From positions 1 to 53,559 of the forward strand of contig CANFZM010000019.1 in assembly GCA_947451525.1 (NCBI GenBank): 53,559 bases of DNA. The letters run 5' to 3'. Of the stretch, positions 16,927 through 25,485 are shown piece by piece. The notes beneath the pieces are model-generated. The model worked only from the letters and a program-made list of their open reading frames with translations, was not told the origin of the DNA and ran no database searches. Source of the stretch: Flavobacteriaceae bacterium. GTDB lineage: Bacteria; Bacteroidota; Bacteroidia; Flavobacteriales; Flavobacteriaceae. The position numbers and the translations under genes are program-made. Each line of letters starts with the position of its first letter. Positions within the stretch are counted from its first letter, which is position 1.

Positions 16927-18441
16927 ATGAAAAAGATATTTGCAATAGCAATAGCAAGTTTGGCTATTACCTCAATACAGGCCCAAGACATTAATGACGC
17001 TATGCGTTTTTCACAAACCGACCTTAATGGTACTGCTCGTTTTAGAGCAATGGGTGGCGCTTTTGGAGCAGTTGGTGGTGATTTTTCTTCTTTGAATGTA
17101 AATCCTGCTGGTTCGTTAATTTTTGCAAACAACCAAGTTGGTTTTACTTTAGCAAATTACAACAACAGTAATGATTCTAATTATTTTGGAAAAAACACTT
17201 CTGCTAGCAATAACTCCTTTGCTTTGAACCAAGCAGGTGCTGTATTTGTTTTTAATAATGATGACGATAGAAGTGAATGGAGAAAATTTTCATTTTCCTT
17301 GAATTATGAAAATGCAAGAAACCTAGATAATTCTATATTTTCGGCAGGAACTAACGCTAATAATTCGGTTGATAAATACTTTTTGAGTTATGCAAATGGA
17401 GTTACCCTTGGAACGTTAAATAACTATTATTTTGATGAATTGTATTATAATGAGCAACAGGCTTATTTAGGATATAATTCTTATATTATTGACCCTACAG
17501 CCAATATAAATACCAATACTAGTTATTATACTAATGTAGCACCAGGTGGAAATTACTACCAAGAAAATAGAATTCATTCTACTGGATATAATAGTAAAGT
17601 TGCTTTTAACTTTGCTGCTCAATATACTGACAAATGGTTATTTGGAATGAACTTAAACTCACATTTTTTAGATTACCGACAATCGAGTGGTTTTTATGAA
17701 TCCAATTCTAATGCAAAATATACTACTGGTTCTACTGTAGATGTAATTCGTTTCAGTAACGATTTATATACTTATGGAAGCGGATTTTCTTTTCAATTGG
17801 GAACTATTTTCAAACCAGCGAAAGAGGTTCGTCTTGGTTTAGCCTATGAATCTCCTACTTGGTACCGATTAACAGATGAACTTAGCCAAAGAGTTACTAC
17901 CTCAGGGTATGGATTGAATTCTACTCAAAACAATGCTTTGTATTCAACTGTTACAACAGACCCCAACACTACCATGATTTTTGTTCCTTACAAATTACAA
18001 TCTCCAGGAAAATGGACTGGAAGTTTTGCCTATATCTTTGGAAAACGTGGGTTATTAAGTTTGGATCTTACGTCGAAAAATTATGGCACTACTACCTATA
18101 GACCAAAAGGAGATTTTTCTACTACTAATACTACAATGGCTAACAACCTAACAACTGCCACAGAGGTACGAATTGGTGGGGAATATAAAATTAAAAAAAT
18201 AAGTCTTCGTGGTGGCTACCGATACGAACAAAGTCCTTATAAAAATGGTACTACTATTGGTGCCTTAACTGGTTATTCTGGTGGTTTAGGCTACAACTTT
18301 GGAAATACCAAATTAGATTTAGCGTATGCTTATGCCAAACGCGATTACGATCAACAATTTTTCTCTCAAGGGCTAACCGATGCCGCACGAATTAAATCGG
18401 TAAACAATACAGTAAGCCTGACTTTATTGTTTGAATTGTAA
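16927..18441 (+). CDS. OmpP1/FadL/TodX-family outer-membrane porin
   Basis: A 504-residue beta-barrel protein. A signal peptide is cut near IQAQ at about residue 19. The N-terminal plug region reads RFRAMGGAFGAVGGDFSSLNVNPAG, the FadL/TodX hallmark, where these residues form the hatch inside a 14-strand barrel. Many alternating aromatic strands follow, ending with a C-terminal Leu-rich strand (VSLTLLFEL). The family moves hydrophobic compounds across the outer membrane; Flavobacterium members are often labelled hemin receptors without direct proof. It may be cotranscribed with the upstream lipoprotein. Confidence 0.85.
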   Translation: MKKIFAIAIASLAITSIQAQDINDAMRFSQTDLNGTARFRAMGGAFGAVGGDFSSLNVNPAGSLIFANNQVGFTLANYNNSNDSNYFGKNTSASNNSFALNQAGAVFVFNNDDDRSEWRKFSFSLNYENARNLDNSIFSAGTNANNSVDKYFLSYANGVTLGTLNNYYFDELYYNEQQAYLGYNSYIIDPTANINTNTSYYTNVAPGGNYYQENRIHSTGYNSKVAFNFAAQYTDKWLFGMNLNSHFLDYRQSSGFYESNSNAKYTTGSTVDVIRFSNDLYTYGSGFSFQLGTIFKPAKEVRLGLAYESPTWYRLTDELSQRVTTSGYGLNSTQNNALYSTVTTDPNTTMIFVPYKLQSPGKWTGSFAYIFGKRGLLSLDLTSKNYGTTTYRPKGDFSTTNTTMANNLTTATEVRIGGEYKIKKISLRGGYRYEQSPYKNGTTIGALTGYSGGLGYNFGNTKLDLAYAYAKRDYDQQFFSQGLTDAARIKSVNNTVSLTLLFEL

Positions 18442-18473
18442 AAAACTTCCTACTATTTTTTATTTTTTTTTGT

Positions 18474-18531
18474 TTTCCATATATTTCTAAACCGATTGAT
18501 TAATCAATTAATGTTTAGAAATATATGGAAA
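18474..18531. repeat. Long palindrome with an inner palindrome in its loop
   Basis: Perfect 19-base arms at 18474-18492 and 18513-18531 enclose a 20-base loop. The loop itself holds a 14-base perfect palindrome, ATTGATTAATCAAT. It lies between two outer-membrane protein genes. No strong T run follows the right arm, so it is not a typical terminator for the upstream gene; it could be an operator, an RNA stem or a small mobile repeat. Confidence 0.7.
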
Positions 18532-18579
18532 GTGAAATTCTATTGAATAAAAATGATTACTAACATAAAATTAAAAACA

Positions 18580-19245
18580 ATGAAAAAATTATTTATTACA
18601 TTTTTGATGGGAACAGCAATTATTAGTGCGCAATCGGAAAAAGGGACAAAATTTATTGGAGGAACGTTTAATTTATCGGGATCAACGACAAACCAAACTA
18701 ACAATTTATTAGGAACACCCTATCAAAATAGTAGCACAGGTTATGGAATAAGTCCTGAAATTGGTTATTTTTTGAAAAAGAATTTAGCAATTGGAGCAAG
18801 TATTAATTTATATCAAAGTAAAACAAATAACGATGGTAACGGAAATAGCCCTCTAGATTATAGCACTGCTAAATACAACAATATTGGAGCCAGTATTTTT
18901 ATGAAATACTACCATCCAATTTATGAAAAACTATATTTTTTACTAAATCCTAGTATTGGATACGGCCATGCAAAAAATGATTTCACTTATTACAATTATT
19001 CTAACAATAGTTTATCAGGCAATACTACGAAAACCAATTCATTTGGTGTAAGCATTATCCCTGGAATTAGTTATTTTGCTTCTTCTAGATTGAGTTTTCA
19101 AACTACTTTTGGAAATTTATTTTACAATAATAGTAGAAACACTAACAGTGGAGATAATTATGATAACACTAGTAAAAGTGATAATTATGGTTTGAATTTG
19201 AGTTCTGCTACCTTAACTTTTGGAATGAGTTATTATTTCAAATAA
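18580..19245 (+). CDS. Small outer-membrane beta-barrel protein
   Basis: A 221-residue product. The signal peptide MKKLFITFLMGTAIISAQ is followed by an 8-strand-like OMP pattern with alternating polar and aromatic strands: GGTFNLSGS, GYFLKKNLAIGASINLY, IGASIFMKYYHPI, and a final FGMSYYFK ending in a positively charged residue after an aromatic, as in OmpA-barrel and OmpW-like proteins. Function unknown. The frame is open from 18553, but the signal peptide begins at 18580. The large palindrome at 18474-18531 lies upstream. Confidence 0.75.
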   Translation: MKKLFITFLMGTAIISAQSEKGTKFIGGTFNLSGSTTNQTNNLLGTPYQNSSTGYGISPEIGYFLKKNLAIGASINLYQSKTNNDGNGNSPLDYSTAKYNNIGASIFMKYYHPIYEKLYFLLNPSIGYGHAKNDFTYYNYSNNSLSGNTTKTNSFGVSIIPGISYFASSRLSFQTTFGNLFYNNSRNTNSGDNYDNTSKSDNYGLNLSSATLTFGMSYYFK

Positions 19246-19266
19246 AATAGTTGAAAAGTTCTTACT

Positions 19267-19299
19267 AAAACCATTCGTTCTTTCGGATGGTTTTTTTTG
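19267..19299 (+). terminator. Terminator after the small OMP gene
   Basis: Arms AAAACCATTCG (19267-19277) and CGGATGGTTTT (19284-19294), with one wobble pair, followed by a run of T. Confidence 0.7.
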
Positions 19300-19317
19300 T
19301 GTACTTCGTTCAAGGTT

Positions 19318-19416
19318 TAGCCCCGATAGAATCGGAAATCCTCGCCATTTTTTTGGCGAGATTGAAGTGAATAGCGGGAATAGGGAAACCAAAAATGCCC
19401 TAAAGTTTCGCTTCTT
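19318..19416 (+). repeat. Family A repeat, copy 1
   Basis: Begins TAGCCCCGAT, then CGGAAATCC, a hairpin with arms CTCGCCA/TGGCGAG, then AGCGGGAATAGGG and AAAAATGCCC, ending with TTTCGCTTCTT. The other copies keep the same blocks with different central stems. It lies directly upstream of the rimO -7 box. Confidence 0.8.
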
Positions 19417-19429
19417 AAAATAAATAACG

Positions 19430-19437
19430 TAATTTTG
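19430..19437 (+). promoter_or_regulatory. -7 box of rimO
   Basis: TAATTTTG fits TAnnTTTG and lies 20 bases before the rimO ATG, just after a family A repeat. Confidence 0.5.
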
Positions 19438-19457
19438 CATCCCAATTAAATAAAGGT

Positions 19458-20759
19458 ATGAGAACCAAATCGGTAAAGAAAAATAAAATCAATGTAATTA
19501 CGCTTGGCTGTTCTAAAAATACTTACGATAGTGAAGTGTTGATGGGGCAATTGAAAGCTAGCGGTAAGGATGTTGTGCACGAACAGGAAGGGAATATTGT
19601 TGTAATTAATACTTGTGGTTTTATTGATAATGCGAAAGCAGAATCGGTGAATACTATTTTGGAATATGCCGATAAAAAGGCCCGCGGAATTGTAGATAAA
19701 GTATTTGTAACTGGTTGTTTATCGGAACGATATCGCCCGGATTTAGAAAAGGAAATTCCGAATGTGGACCAGTATTTTGGAACTACCGAATTGCCTCTTT
19801 TATTGAAAGCCCTTGGTGCCGATTACAAACACGAATTGCTTGGAGAACGATTGACTACAACTCCGAAAAATTATGCTTATTTAAAAATTGCCGAAGGTTG
19901 TGATAGACCTTGTAGTTTTTGTGCTATCCCTTTAATGCGTGGAAAGCACGTTTCGCAAACTATTGAAAAATTGGTAAAAGAAGCCGAAGGTTTGTCCAAA
20001 AATGGCGTGAAAGAATTGATTCTTATTGCTCAGGATTTGACTTACTATGGTTTGGATATTTATAAAAAACGTAATCTTGCCGAATTACTAGAAAACTTAG
20101 TTAAAGTTGAAGGTATTGAGTGGATTCGTTTGCATTACGCCTTCCCTACTGGGTTTCCGATGGATGTATTGGAATTGATGCAAAACGAACCTAAGATTTG
20201 TAATTATATTGATATTCCGTTGCAACACATTTCAGATAAAATTTTGAAATCGATGAAACGTGGAACTACGAAAGAGAAAACCACTAAATTATTGAAAGAT
20301 TTTAGGGCAGCAGTTCCTGGAATGACCATTAGAACAACATTAATTGTTGGTTATCCTGGTGAAACGCAAGAAGATTTTGAAATTATGCGCGACTGGGTGC
20401 AAGAAATGAAATTTGAACGTTTGGGTTGTTTTACCTATTCGCATGAAGAAAATACGGGTGCTTTTGCATTAGTAGATGATGTTCCTGAGGATGTAAAAAA
20501 AGCGCGCGCTGCAGAAATAATGGATTTACAATCGCAAATCTCTTGGGATTTGAATCAAGAGAAAATAGGACATACTTTTAAATGTGTTATTGACCGAAAA
20601 GAAGGCGAACATTTTATTGGAAGAACCGAATTTGATAGCCCAGATGTGGATAATGAAGTGTTAATTGATGCATCCAAATTTTATGTGAAAACTGGAGATT
20701 TTGTGAATGTTAAAATTATTGATGCCACAGAATATGATTTATATGGGGAACCTGTATAA
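19458..20759 (+). CDS. rimO: Ribosomal protein uS12 methylthiotransferase RimO
   Basis: Radical-SAM enzyme that adds a methylthio group to an aspartate of ribosomal protein uS12. The 433-residue product has the N-terminal MTTase domain (VITLGCSKNTYDSE, then NTCGFID), the radical-SAM cluster motif CDRPCSFC (CxxxCxxC), and a C-terminal TRAM-like domain (about residues 370-433). All cluster cysteines are present. It stands alone on its strand between a family A repeat and a small secreted-protein gene. Confidence 0.95.
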   Translation: MRTKSVKKNKINVITLGCSKNTYDSEVLMGQLKASGKDVVHEQEGNIVVINTCGFIDNAKAESVNTILEYADKKARGIVDKVFVTGCLSERYRPDLEKEIPNVDQYFGTTELPLLLKALGADYKHELLGERLTTTPKNYAYLKIAEGCDRPCSFCAIPLMRGKHVSQTIEKLVKEAEGLSKNGVKELILIAQDLTYYGLDIYKKRNLAELLENLVKVEGIEWIRLHYAFPTGFPMDVLELMQNEPKICNYIDIPLQHISDKILKSMKRGTTKEKTTKLLKDFRAAVPGMTIRTTLIVGYPGETQEDFEIMRDWVQEMKFERLGCFTYSHEENTGAFALVDDVPEDVKKARAAEIMDLQSQISWDLNQEKIGHTFKCVIDRKEGEHFIGRTEFDSPDVDNEVLIDASKFYVKTGDFVNVKIIDATEYDLYGEPV

Positions 20760-20804
20760 TTAAAACATTTTTTTATTATTTTTATATCTTTAAAAAAACT
20801 GAAA

Positions 20805-21308
20805 ATGAAAACAATACAATTTTATTTATTTATTGGCCTTTTTATTTTTGCAGGCAACACCTGTATTGCTCAATATGGAAATGGCGGAATGTACGGTGGC
20901 AGCGGAATGAATGGTGGCATGGGCGGTGGTATGAACCGAATGGGAAACCAACAAAGTATGCAAAATACTAATAATTATGGTAGGACCAAAAGTGCAGAGG
21001 ACATTGAAAAAGAAAGAACCGAAAACCTAAATAAAAGCATTGCTAAAATCACCAAAGATTTGGATCTTGATGATTTACAGGTTATTGTTATTAGTAAAGA
21101 AATTGAATCTAATTCTAAAAGTATTTATGCTGTTACAAAATCAGAAAGTTCTAATGAGGATAAGATAAAAGAATTAGACGCTATTAATGAAAAAACGGAT
21201 AGAATTATTAATACTTATCTTAATCCAGAGCAAAAAATTAAGTATAAAAAATATATAGACGACAGAAAAGAACGCATGGAAAAATACAGAATGTCTAATA
21301 GAATTTAG
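20805..21308 (+). CDS. Exported hypothetical protein with Gly/Met-rich linker
   Basis: A 167-residue protein with a signal peptide cut after TCIAQ at about residue 23. It has a low-complexity Gly/Met/Asn stretch (YGGSGMNGGMGGGMNRMG), then a charged, mostly helical C-terminal part. The ending LNPEQKIKYKKYIDDRKERM recalls the LTPEQ-type motif of Spy/CpxP-like periplasmic proteins, but similarity is weak and no function is assigned. It may bind metal or act as a small periplasmic helper. Convergent with the FAD-linked oxidase. Confidence 0.6.
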   Translation: MKTIQFYLFIGLFIFAGNTCIAQYGNGGMYGGSGMNGGMGGGMNRMGNQQSMQNTNNYGRTKSAEDIEKERTENLNKSIAKITKDLDLDDLQVIVISKEIESNSKSIYAVTKSESSNEDKIKELDAINEKTDRIINTYLNPEQKIKYKKYIDDRKERMEKYRMSNRI

Positions 21309-21359
21309 TAATTCTGTATCTTTTCTTTATCTATTCAATCTAAAAATTTCACTTTTTTA

Positions 21360-22763
21360 TTATAAACTGTCTGGGAATATTTTTCCGGGATTTAGAATAT
21401 TATTAGGGTCGAAAACATATTTTATGCGTTCCATTAGTTCTAAATGGACTTTGGAAAAAGCAATATCCATAAAGTTTTTCTGCACAAAACCAATTCCGTG
21501 CTCTCCAGAAAGAGTTCCTCTTAGAGATACCGTTAATTCAAATATTTCACGAATACCTTTGGGCACTTCCATTAGCCAATTAGCATCGGTCATATCGCCT
21601 TTAATGATATTTACGTGTAAGTTTCCGTCTCCTGCATGCCCATAACAAACCGATTTGAAACCATATTTTGATCCAACCTCTTTTATTCTGTTTAATAATT
21701 CGGGTAAAACATATCTAGGCACTACGGTGTCTTCTTCTTTATAAATGGAGTTGGATTTTACTGCTTCGGCAACTGAACGACGCATTTTCCATAAAGCATT
21801 TTTTTGGTCTTCGGTATCGGCAAAAAGAACTTCGTCTATTTCAAATTGTTCTACAACATCCATTATTTTTTCGGCTTCAAGCATTAAAATTTCGGGATAA
21901 TTTCCGTCTACTTCAATCAGTAAATGCGCTTGAACAGTATCACTGACATTGATATTAATTGTGTCATTGTATTTCAAAGTCCAATCGATAGCATCGCGTT
22001 CCATAAACTCTAAAGCACTTGGAATAATTCCGGCTCTAAAAATAGCAGAAACGGCTTCACAAGCCTGACTAGCATTGTAAAACGGCACTAACATTAATAT
22101 GTTGTGGGTATTTTGTGGTAATAATTTCAATACGACTTTGGTGATAACTCCTAATGTTCCTTCACTACCAACCATTAATTGGGTTAAATTATATCCTGTG
22201 GAATTTTTTAAGGTATTGGCACCAGTCCAAATGATTTCACCATTGGGCAAAACAACTTCTAAATTCAAGACATAATCTTTAGTAACACCATATTTTACGG
22301 CTCGTGCACCACCAGAATTTTCGGCTACGTTCCCTCCTATCCAACAACTACCCTGACTGCTTGGATCTACTGGATAAAACAACCCTTTTTCGGCAACAGC
22401 CTCTCGTAAAACCTGAGTGATAACAGCGGGTTCTACAACAACTTGAAGGTTTTGTTCGTCAATATTTAGAATTTTATTGAGACGTTCCATGGAAAGTCCG
22501 ATGCCTTCATAAATACTTAAGGCACCTCCGCTCAATCCTGTTCGAGCACCAATTGGCGTGGTTGGAATTTTATACTCGTTTGCTATTCTTAAAATGGCAG
22601 AAATTTCTTGTGCATTAGCAGGTTTCACTACCACACTTGGTGGAAAAACATAGTTTTCGGTTTCATCGTGACCATAGTGGTTTCGAGTTTCTTGGTCGGT
22701 GAAAATATAGGCAGCACCAACTATGTCGGTGAGTTTTTGAAGTACTTCGGGTTGAATTTGCAT
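21360..22763 (-). CDS. FAD-linked oxidase, GlcD/D-lactate dehydrogenase-like
   Basis: Oxidises a 2-hydroxy acid (glycolate, D-lactate or D-2-hydroxyglutarate class) to the keto acid. The 467-residue product has the PCMH-type FAD-binding domain in the first 230 residues (PIGARTGLSGGALS, then GGNVAENSGGARAVKYG). The C-terminal cap has the conserved CYGHAGDGNLHVNI and SGEHGIG, whose histidines contact substrate and metal. The exact substrate is not determinable. No signal peptide. No glcE/glcF partners are nearby. Confidence 0.88.
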   Translation of the reverse strand: MQIQPEVLQKLTDIVGAAYIFTDQETRNHYGHDETENYVFPPSVVVKPANAQEISAILRIANEYKIPTTPIGARTGLSGGALSIYEGIGLSMERLNKILNIDEQNLQVVVEPAVITQVLREAVAEKGLFYPVDPSSQGSCWIGGNVAENSGGARAVKYGVTKDYVLNLEVVLPNGEIIWTGANTLKNSTGYNLTQLMVGSEGTLGVITKVVLKLLPQNTHNILMLVPFYNASQACEAVSAIFRAGIIPSALEFMERDAIDWTLKYNDTININVSDTVQAHLLIEVDGNYPEILMLEAEKIMDVVEQFEIDEVLFADTEDQKNALWKMRRSVAEAVKSNSIYKEEDTVVPRYVLPELLNRIKEVGSKYGFKSVCYGHAGDGNLHVNIIKGDMTDANWLMEVPKGIREIFELTVSLRGTLSGEHGIGFVQKNFMDIAFSKVHLELMERIKYVFDPNNILNPGKIFPDSL

Positions 22764-22830
22764 TGTAAATAAAATTGAGAAGTAAAAGTAGAAAAAAGAA
22801 TTTAGATTAGAGAAGAAAGAATGCAGATAA

Positions 22831-22983
22831 TGGAAGTTGGAAGTTGGGAGATGGAAGTTGGGAGTTGGGAGTTGGAAGATGGAAGTTGGAAGTTGGAAGA
22901 TGGGAGATGGGAGTTGGGAGTTGGAAGATGGAAGTTGGAAGATGGGAGATGGGAGTTGGGAGAGGGAGAATTGAAGATTGGAA
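22831..22983. repeat. Heptamer tandem array H1 (TGGRAGW)
   Basis: About 19 consecutive 7-base units from 22831, nearly all fitting TGG(A/G)AG(T/A), followed by about three decayed units. Only positions 4 and 7 of the unit vary, giving four unit types. Frames open across it on both strands arise from the repeat and are not genes. It fills most of the gap between the FAD oxidase and meaB. Confidence 0.9.
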
Positions 22984-23036
22984 GGTTATTCTTACTATCT
23001 TATGAAAATGAAAATTCACAAAAGACGATTGCTGAT

Positions 23037-23119
23037 TAGCCCTGATTGGAGCAAACCGCCGTGCGGTGCGGAAAGCAGGAATAGGGCCTACAAAAATGCC
23101 CAAACCTTTCGCTCCTAAA
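23037..23119 (+). repeat. Family A repeat, copy 2
   Basis: Begins TAGCCCTGATT, with a short central stem CCGCCG/TGCGG, then GCAGGAATAGGGCCTA, AAAAATGCCC and TTTCGCTCCTAAA. The outer TAGCCC and GGGCCTA ends are nearly complementary. It is the shortest copy and lies upstream of the meaB promoter. Confidence 0.8.
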
Positions 23120-23147
23120 GATTTTAATATATTGCATTTTTTTTGTG

Positions 23148-23155
23148 TAAATTTG
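23148..23155 (+). promoter_or_regulatory. -7 box of meaB
   Basis: TAAATTTG fits TAnnTTTG and lies 19 bases upstream of the TTG start at 23175, supporting that start over the ATG at 23271. Confidence 0.5.
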
Positions 23156-23174
23156 TAATTAGAAAATTAATTAA

Positions 23175-24257
23175 TTGGAACCAACTTCTAGAAAATCGGC
23201 TTTGACAGAGAAAGACGGGATTAATCAACCTCCTAGTTTGAGTACTTCTTCGGTGGAGGTGATTCAAGAAATGCGCCGTAAACAACCTTCGGCTCAGGAG
23301 TTGATTGACCGAATTTTAGCGCACGATAAAGTTGCTTTAAGCCGAGCGATAACTTTGGTGGAAAGCACCAATCCAGAACATTTAGAGAAAGCCAACGCTA
23401 TTATTCAGGCGTGTTTGCCTTATGCTAATAAGTCGGTTCGGATTGGAATTACTGGGGTTCCTGGCGTTGGAAAAAGTACGTTTATTGAAGCATTTGGAAA
23501 ACATTTAACTGCTTTAGGAAAGAAAGTTGCCGTTTTGGCGGTGGACCCGAGTAGCACGATTTCCCATGGCAGTATTCTGGGTGATAAAACCAGAATGGAG
23601 GAATTGGTTAAGGATGAAAATGCGTACATACGGCCTAGTGCTTCGGGGGAAACCCTTGGTGGAGTTGCTAGAAAAACCCGTGAAACGATAATTCTTTGCG
23701 AGGCCGCTGGTTTTGATACCATTATTATTGAAACTGTGGGTGTTGGGCAAAGCGAAACTGCGGTGCATAGCATGGTGGATTTCTTTTTGCTGCTTAAAAT
23801 TTCGGGCGCTGGCGATGAATTGCAGGGCATTAAACGTGGTATTATGGAAATGGCCGATGCTATTGTTATTAATAAAGCCGATGGCGATAATATTAACAAA
23901 GCAAAATTGGCTAAAGCCGAATTTAACCGAGCCTTACATTTATTTCCTGCAAAAAAATCGGGTTGGATTCCTACGGCTTCTACTTGCAGTTCCTATACAA
24001 AAGATGGAATTCCTGAGGTTTGGCAAACGATTTCCGAGTATTTTGAACTGGTGAAAGGAAACCATTATTTTGAACAAAAACGAAAAGATCAGAATCAGTT
24101 TTGGATGATGGAAACCATTAATGAGCAGTTGAAATCTAACTTTTACAACCATCCAGAAATTATAAAACTATTGGAAGAAAACAAAAAAGCAGTGCAAAAT
24201 GATGCAATATCACCTTTTGCAGCTGCTATGATTTTGTTGAATGCTTATTCTAAATAA
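23175..24257 (+). CDS. meaB: Methylmalonyl-CoA mutase-associated GTPase MeaB
   Basis: G-protein chaperone that guards loading and reactivation of the adenosylcobalamin-dependent methylmalonyl-CoA mutase. The 360-residue product has P-loop GITGVPGVGKST (91-102), switch-region DTIIIETVGVGQSE and the base-recognition motif NKAD. It starts with TTG: no ATG occurs before codon 33, and the N-terminal KSALTEKDGINQP, from memory, matches relatives. The mutase subunits are not in the window. Convergent with the small acidic protein gene 2 bases away. Confidence 0.93.
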   Translation: MEPTSRKSALTEKDGINQPPSLSTSSVEVIQEMRRKQPSAQELIDRILAHDKVALSRAITLVESTNPEHLEKANAIIQACLPYANKSVRIGITGVPGVGKSTFIEAFGKHLTALGKKVAVLAVDPSSTISHGSILGDKTRMEELVKDENAYIRPSASGETLGGVARKTRETIILCEAAGFDTIIIETVGVGQSETAVHSMVDFFLLLKISGAGDELQGIKRGIMEMADAIVINKADGDNINKAKLAKAEFNRALHLFPAKKSGWIPTASTCSSYTKDGIPEVWQTISEYFELVKGNHYFEQKRKDQNQFWMMETINEQLKSNFYNHPEIIKLLEENKKAVQNDAISPFAAAMILLNAYSK

Positions 24258-24259
24258 TT

Positions 24260-24487
24260 TTATTCTTCAAAAAGTTTCATTTCTTTATCGTAAAACTCTC
24301 CTGCAAGGGTAATTAAATGCTCCATTTCGGCTTCTAATTCGGTTTCGTCCTCTCCTTCTAAATCCTCTAGAAATTCTACTTCATCGTCTTTTAAATTGAT
24401 TAAAAAACGAGGAAAATCAAGGTGTATGATAAAAATATCTTCTGGAAAATCGGAATTATCTGCTATAACAAATTTTGGTAATATCAT
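24260..24487 (-). CDS. Small acidic conserved hypothetical protein
   Basis: A 75-residue, strongly acidic protein (MILPKFVIADNSDFPEDIFIIH..., with FLEDLEGEDETELEAEMEHL). No transmembrane segment, signal peptide or known motif. The N-terminal half resembles a short beta hairpin and the C-terminal half a helix. It lies 44 bases downstream of the SPFH gene on the same strand and may be cotranscribed with it. Function unknown; the reading frame uses a normal ATG and normal codon use for the window. Confidence 0.65.
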   Translation of the reverse strand: MILPKFVIADNSDFPEDIFIIHLDFPRFLINLKDDEVEFLEDLEGEDETELEAEMEHLITLAGEFYDKEMKLFEE

Positions 24488-24531
24488 AATTAGTTTAGGG
24501 TTTATTAGTTTCTAAAGTAACAAATTTACTT

Positions 24532-25437
24532 TTATTTATCGGATAAAATAACCGAGCCATTGTTTTTCCCCATGAAAATAATTTTGGTATTAGGGGAAGC
24601 CGCTAACTCTTTTTGGGCTTTTATCTGTTCGTATTGTAATTGTTTATCGGTAAGATTAGTCGAAATAATTCTTTGGTAATCGGCAATACCTTGCGCTTCT
24701 ACGCGTTTACGTTCGGCTTCTTGTTTTTCTTTTTGTAAAACAAATTGCATTTTTTGTGCGTCTTGTTCGGCATTAATTTTGCTTTCAATAGATGCTTTTA
24801 CCGAAGTTGGCAAATTGATATTTCGAATCAACAATTGTTCTAAAACCAATCCTCTTTTCTTAAAATCGTCTTCAATAGATTTGAAAATTCGTTGTTGGAA
24901 TTCGTTTCTTTTGGTAGAATACAAAGCCACAGCATCGTAATAAACAGCGTTGTCCCGAATACGAGTTCTTGTTATTGGACGTACAATTTTATCGGTATAA
25001 TTTTCTCCAATTCCTTTAAGGATTTTTGGTGCATCTCCAGGTAAAACTCGATATAAAACGGTTAGGTCAATTACAACCTCTAGCCCATCGTTGGACAATA
25101 CTCGAATGGCATCATCTCCTTCTTGAGCGCCTTCTGAGTGCACTGCCGACATGGTGTAGTTTTGAGTTTGGGTATCAAAAATGGTAATATCCAATAAAGG
25201 ATTTATCACATGCAAACCACTTTCTAATACATCGGGTTGTACATTTCCGTACAACGATTTTACTCCCACTTTTCCAGCATCTATTTGTTTGAACATGGAC
25301 GAAAATACGCCCAAAGCAATAACCAAAAACCCAACAATTCGGATCGTTCCCGAAAACTTAGATAATGGATTAGCATTGTCCTTTAAAGTTATACCCGCTA
25401 CAACCAAAATAATTCCAAGAATAATTAATAGTATCAT
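24532..25437 (-). CDS. Prohibitin-type SPFH membrane protein
   Basis: A 301-residue protein of the prohibitin/HflK-C/stomatin superfamily. Two hydrophobic segments lie in the first 50 residues, followed by the SPFH domain (VGVKSLYGNVQPDVLESGLH and NDGLEVVIDLTVLYRVLPGD) and a coiled-coil region rich in Glu, Lys and Gln (AEQDAQKMQFVLQKEKQEAE). These proteins form large membrane rings and often regulate FtsH. An FtsH gene lies 19 kb away, but no direct link is visible. It is downstream of the MATE gene. Confidence 0.9.
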   Translation of the reverse strand: MILLIILGIILVVAGITLKDNANPLSKFSGTIRIVGFLVIALGVFSSMFKQIDAGKVGVKSLYGNVQPDVLESGLHVINPLLDITIFDTQTQNYTMSAVHSEGAQEGDDAIRVLSNDGLEVVIDLTVLYRVLPGDAPKILKGIGENYTDKIVRPITRTRIRDNAVYYDAVALYSTKRNEFQQRIFKSIEDDFKKRGLVLEQLLIRNINLPTSVKASIESKINAEQDAQKMQFVLQKEKQEAERKRVEAQGIADYQRIISTNLTDKQLQYEQIKAQKELAASPNTKIIFMGKNNGSVILSDK

Positions 25438-25485
25438 TTTTTAAATGTTTTAATTTATAGGTTATACGTAGGTTTTGATTAATTG

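Noticed and set aside
22807..23103. Frames across the heptamer array on both strands (LPTPISHLPTS-type and GSWEMEVGSWE-type repeats)
   Set aside because: A 7-base period read in threes yields a 7-residue periodic peptide automatically; no promoter or homology.
23714..24054. Alternate frame inside meaB with many hydrophobic residues
   Set aside because: Shadow of meaB; MeaB motifs are clear in the main frame.
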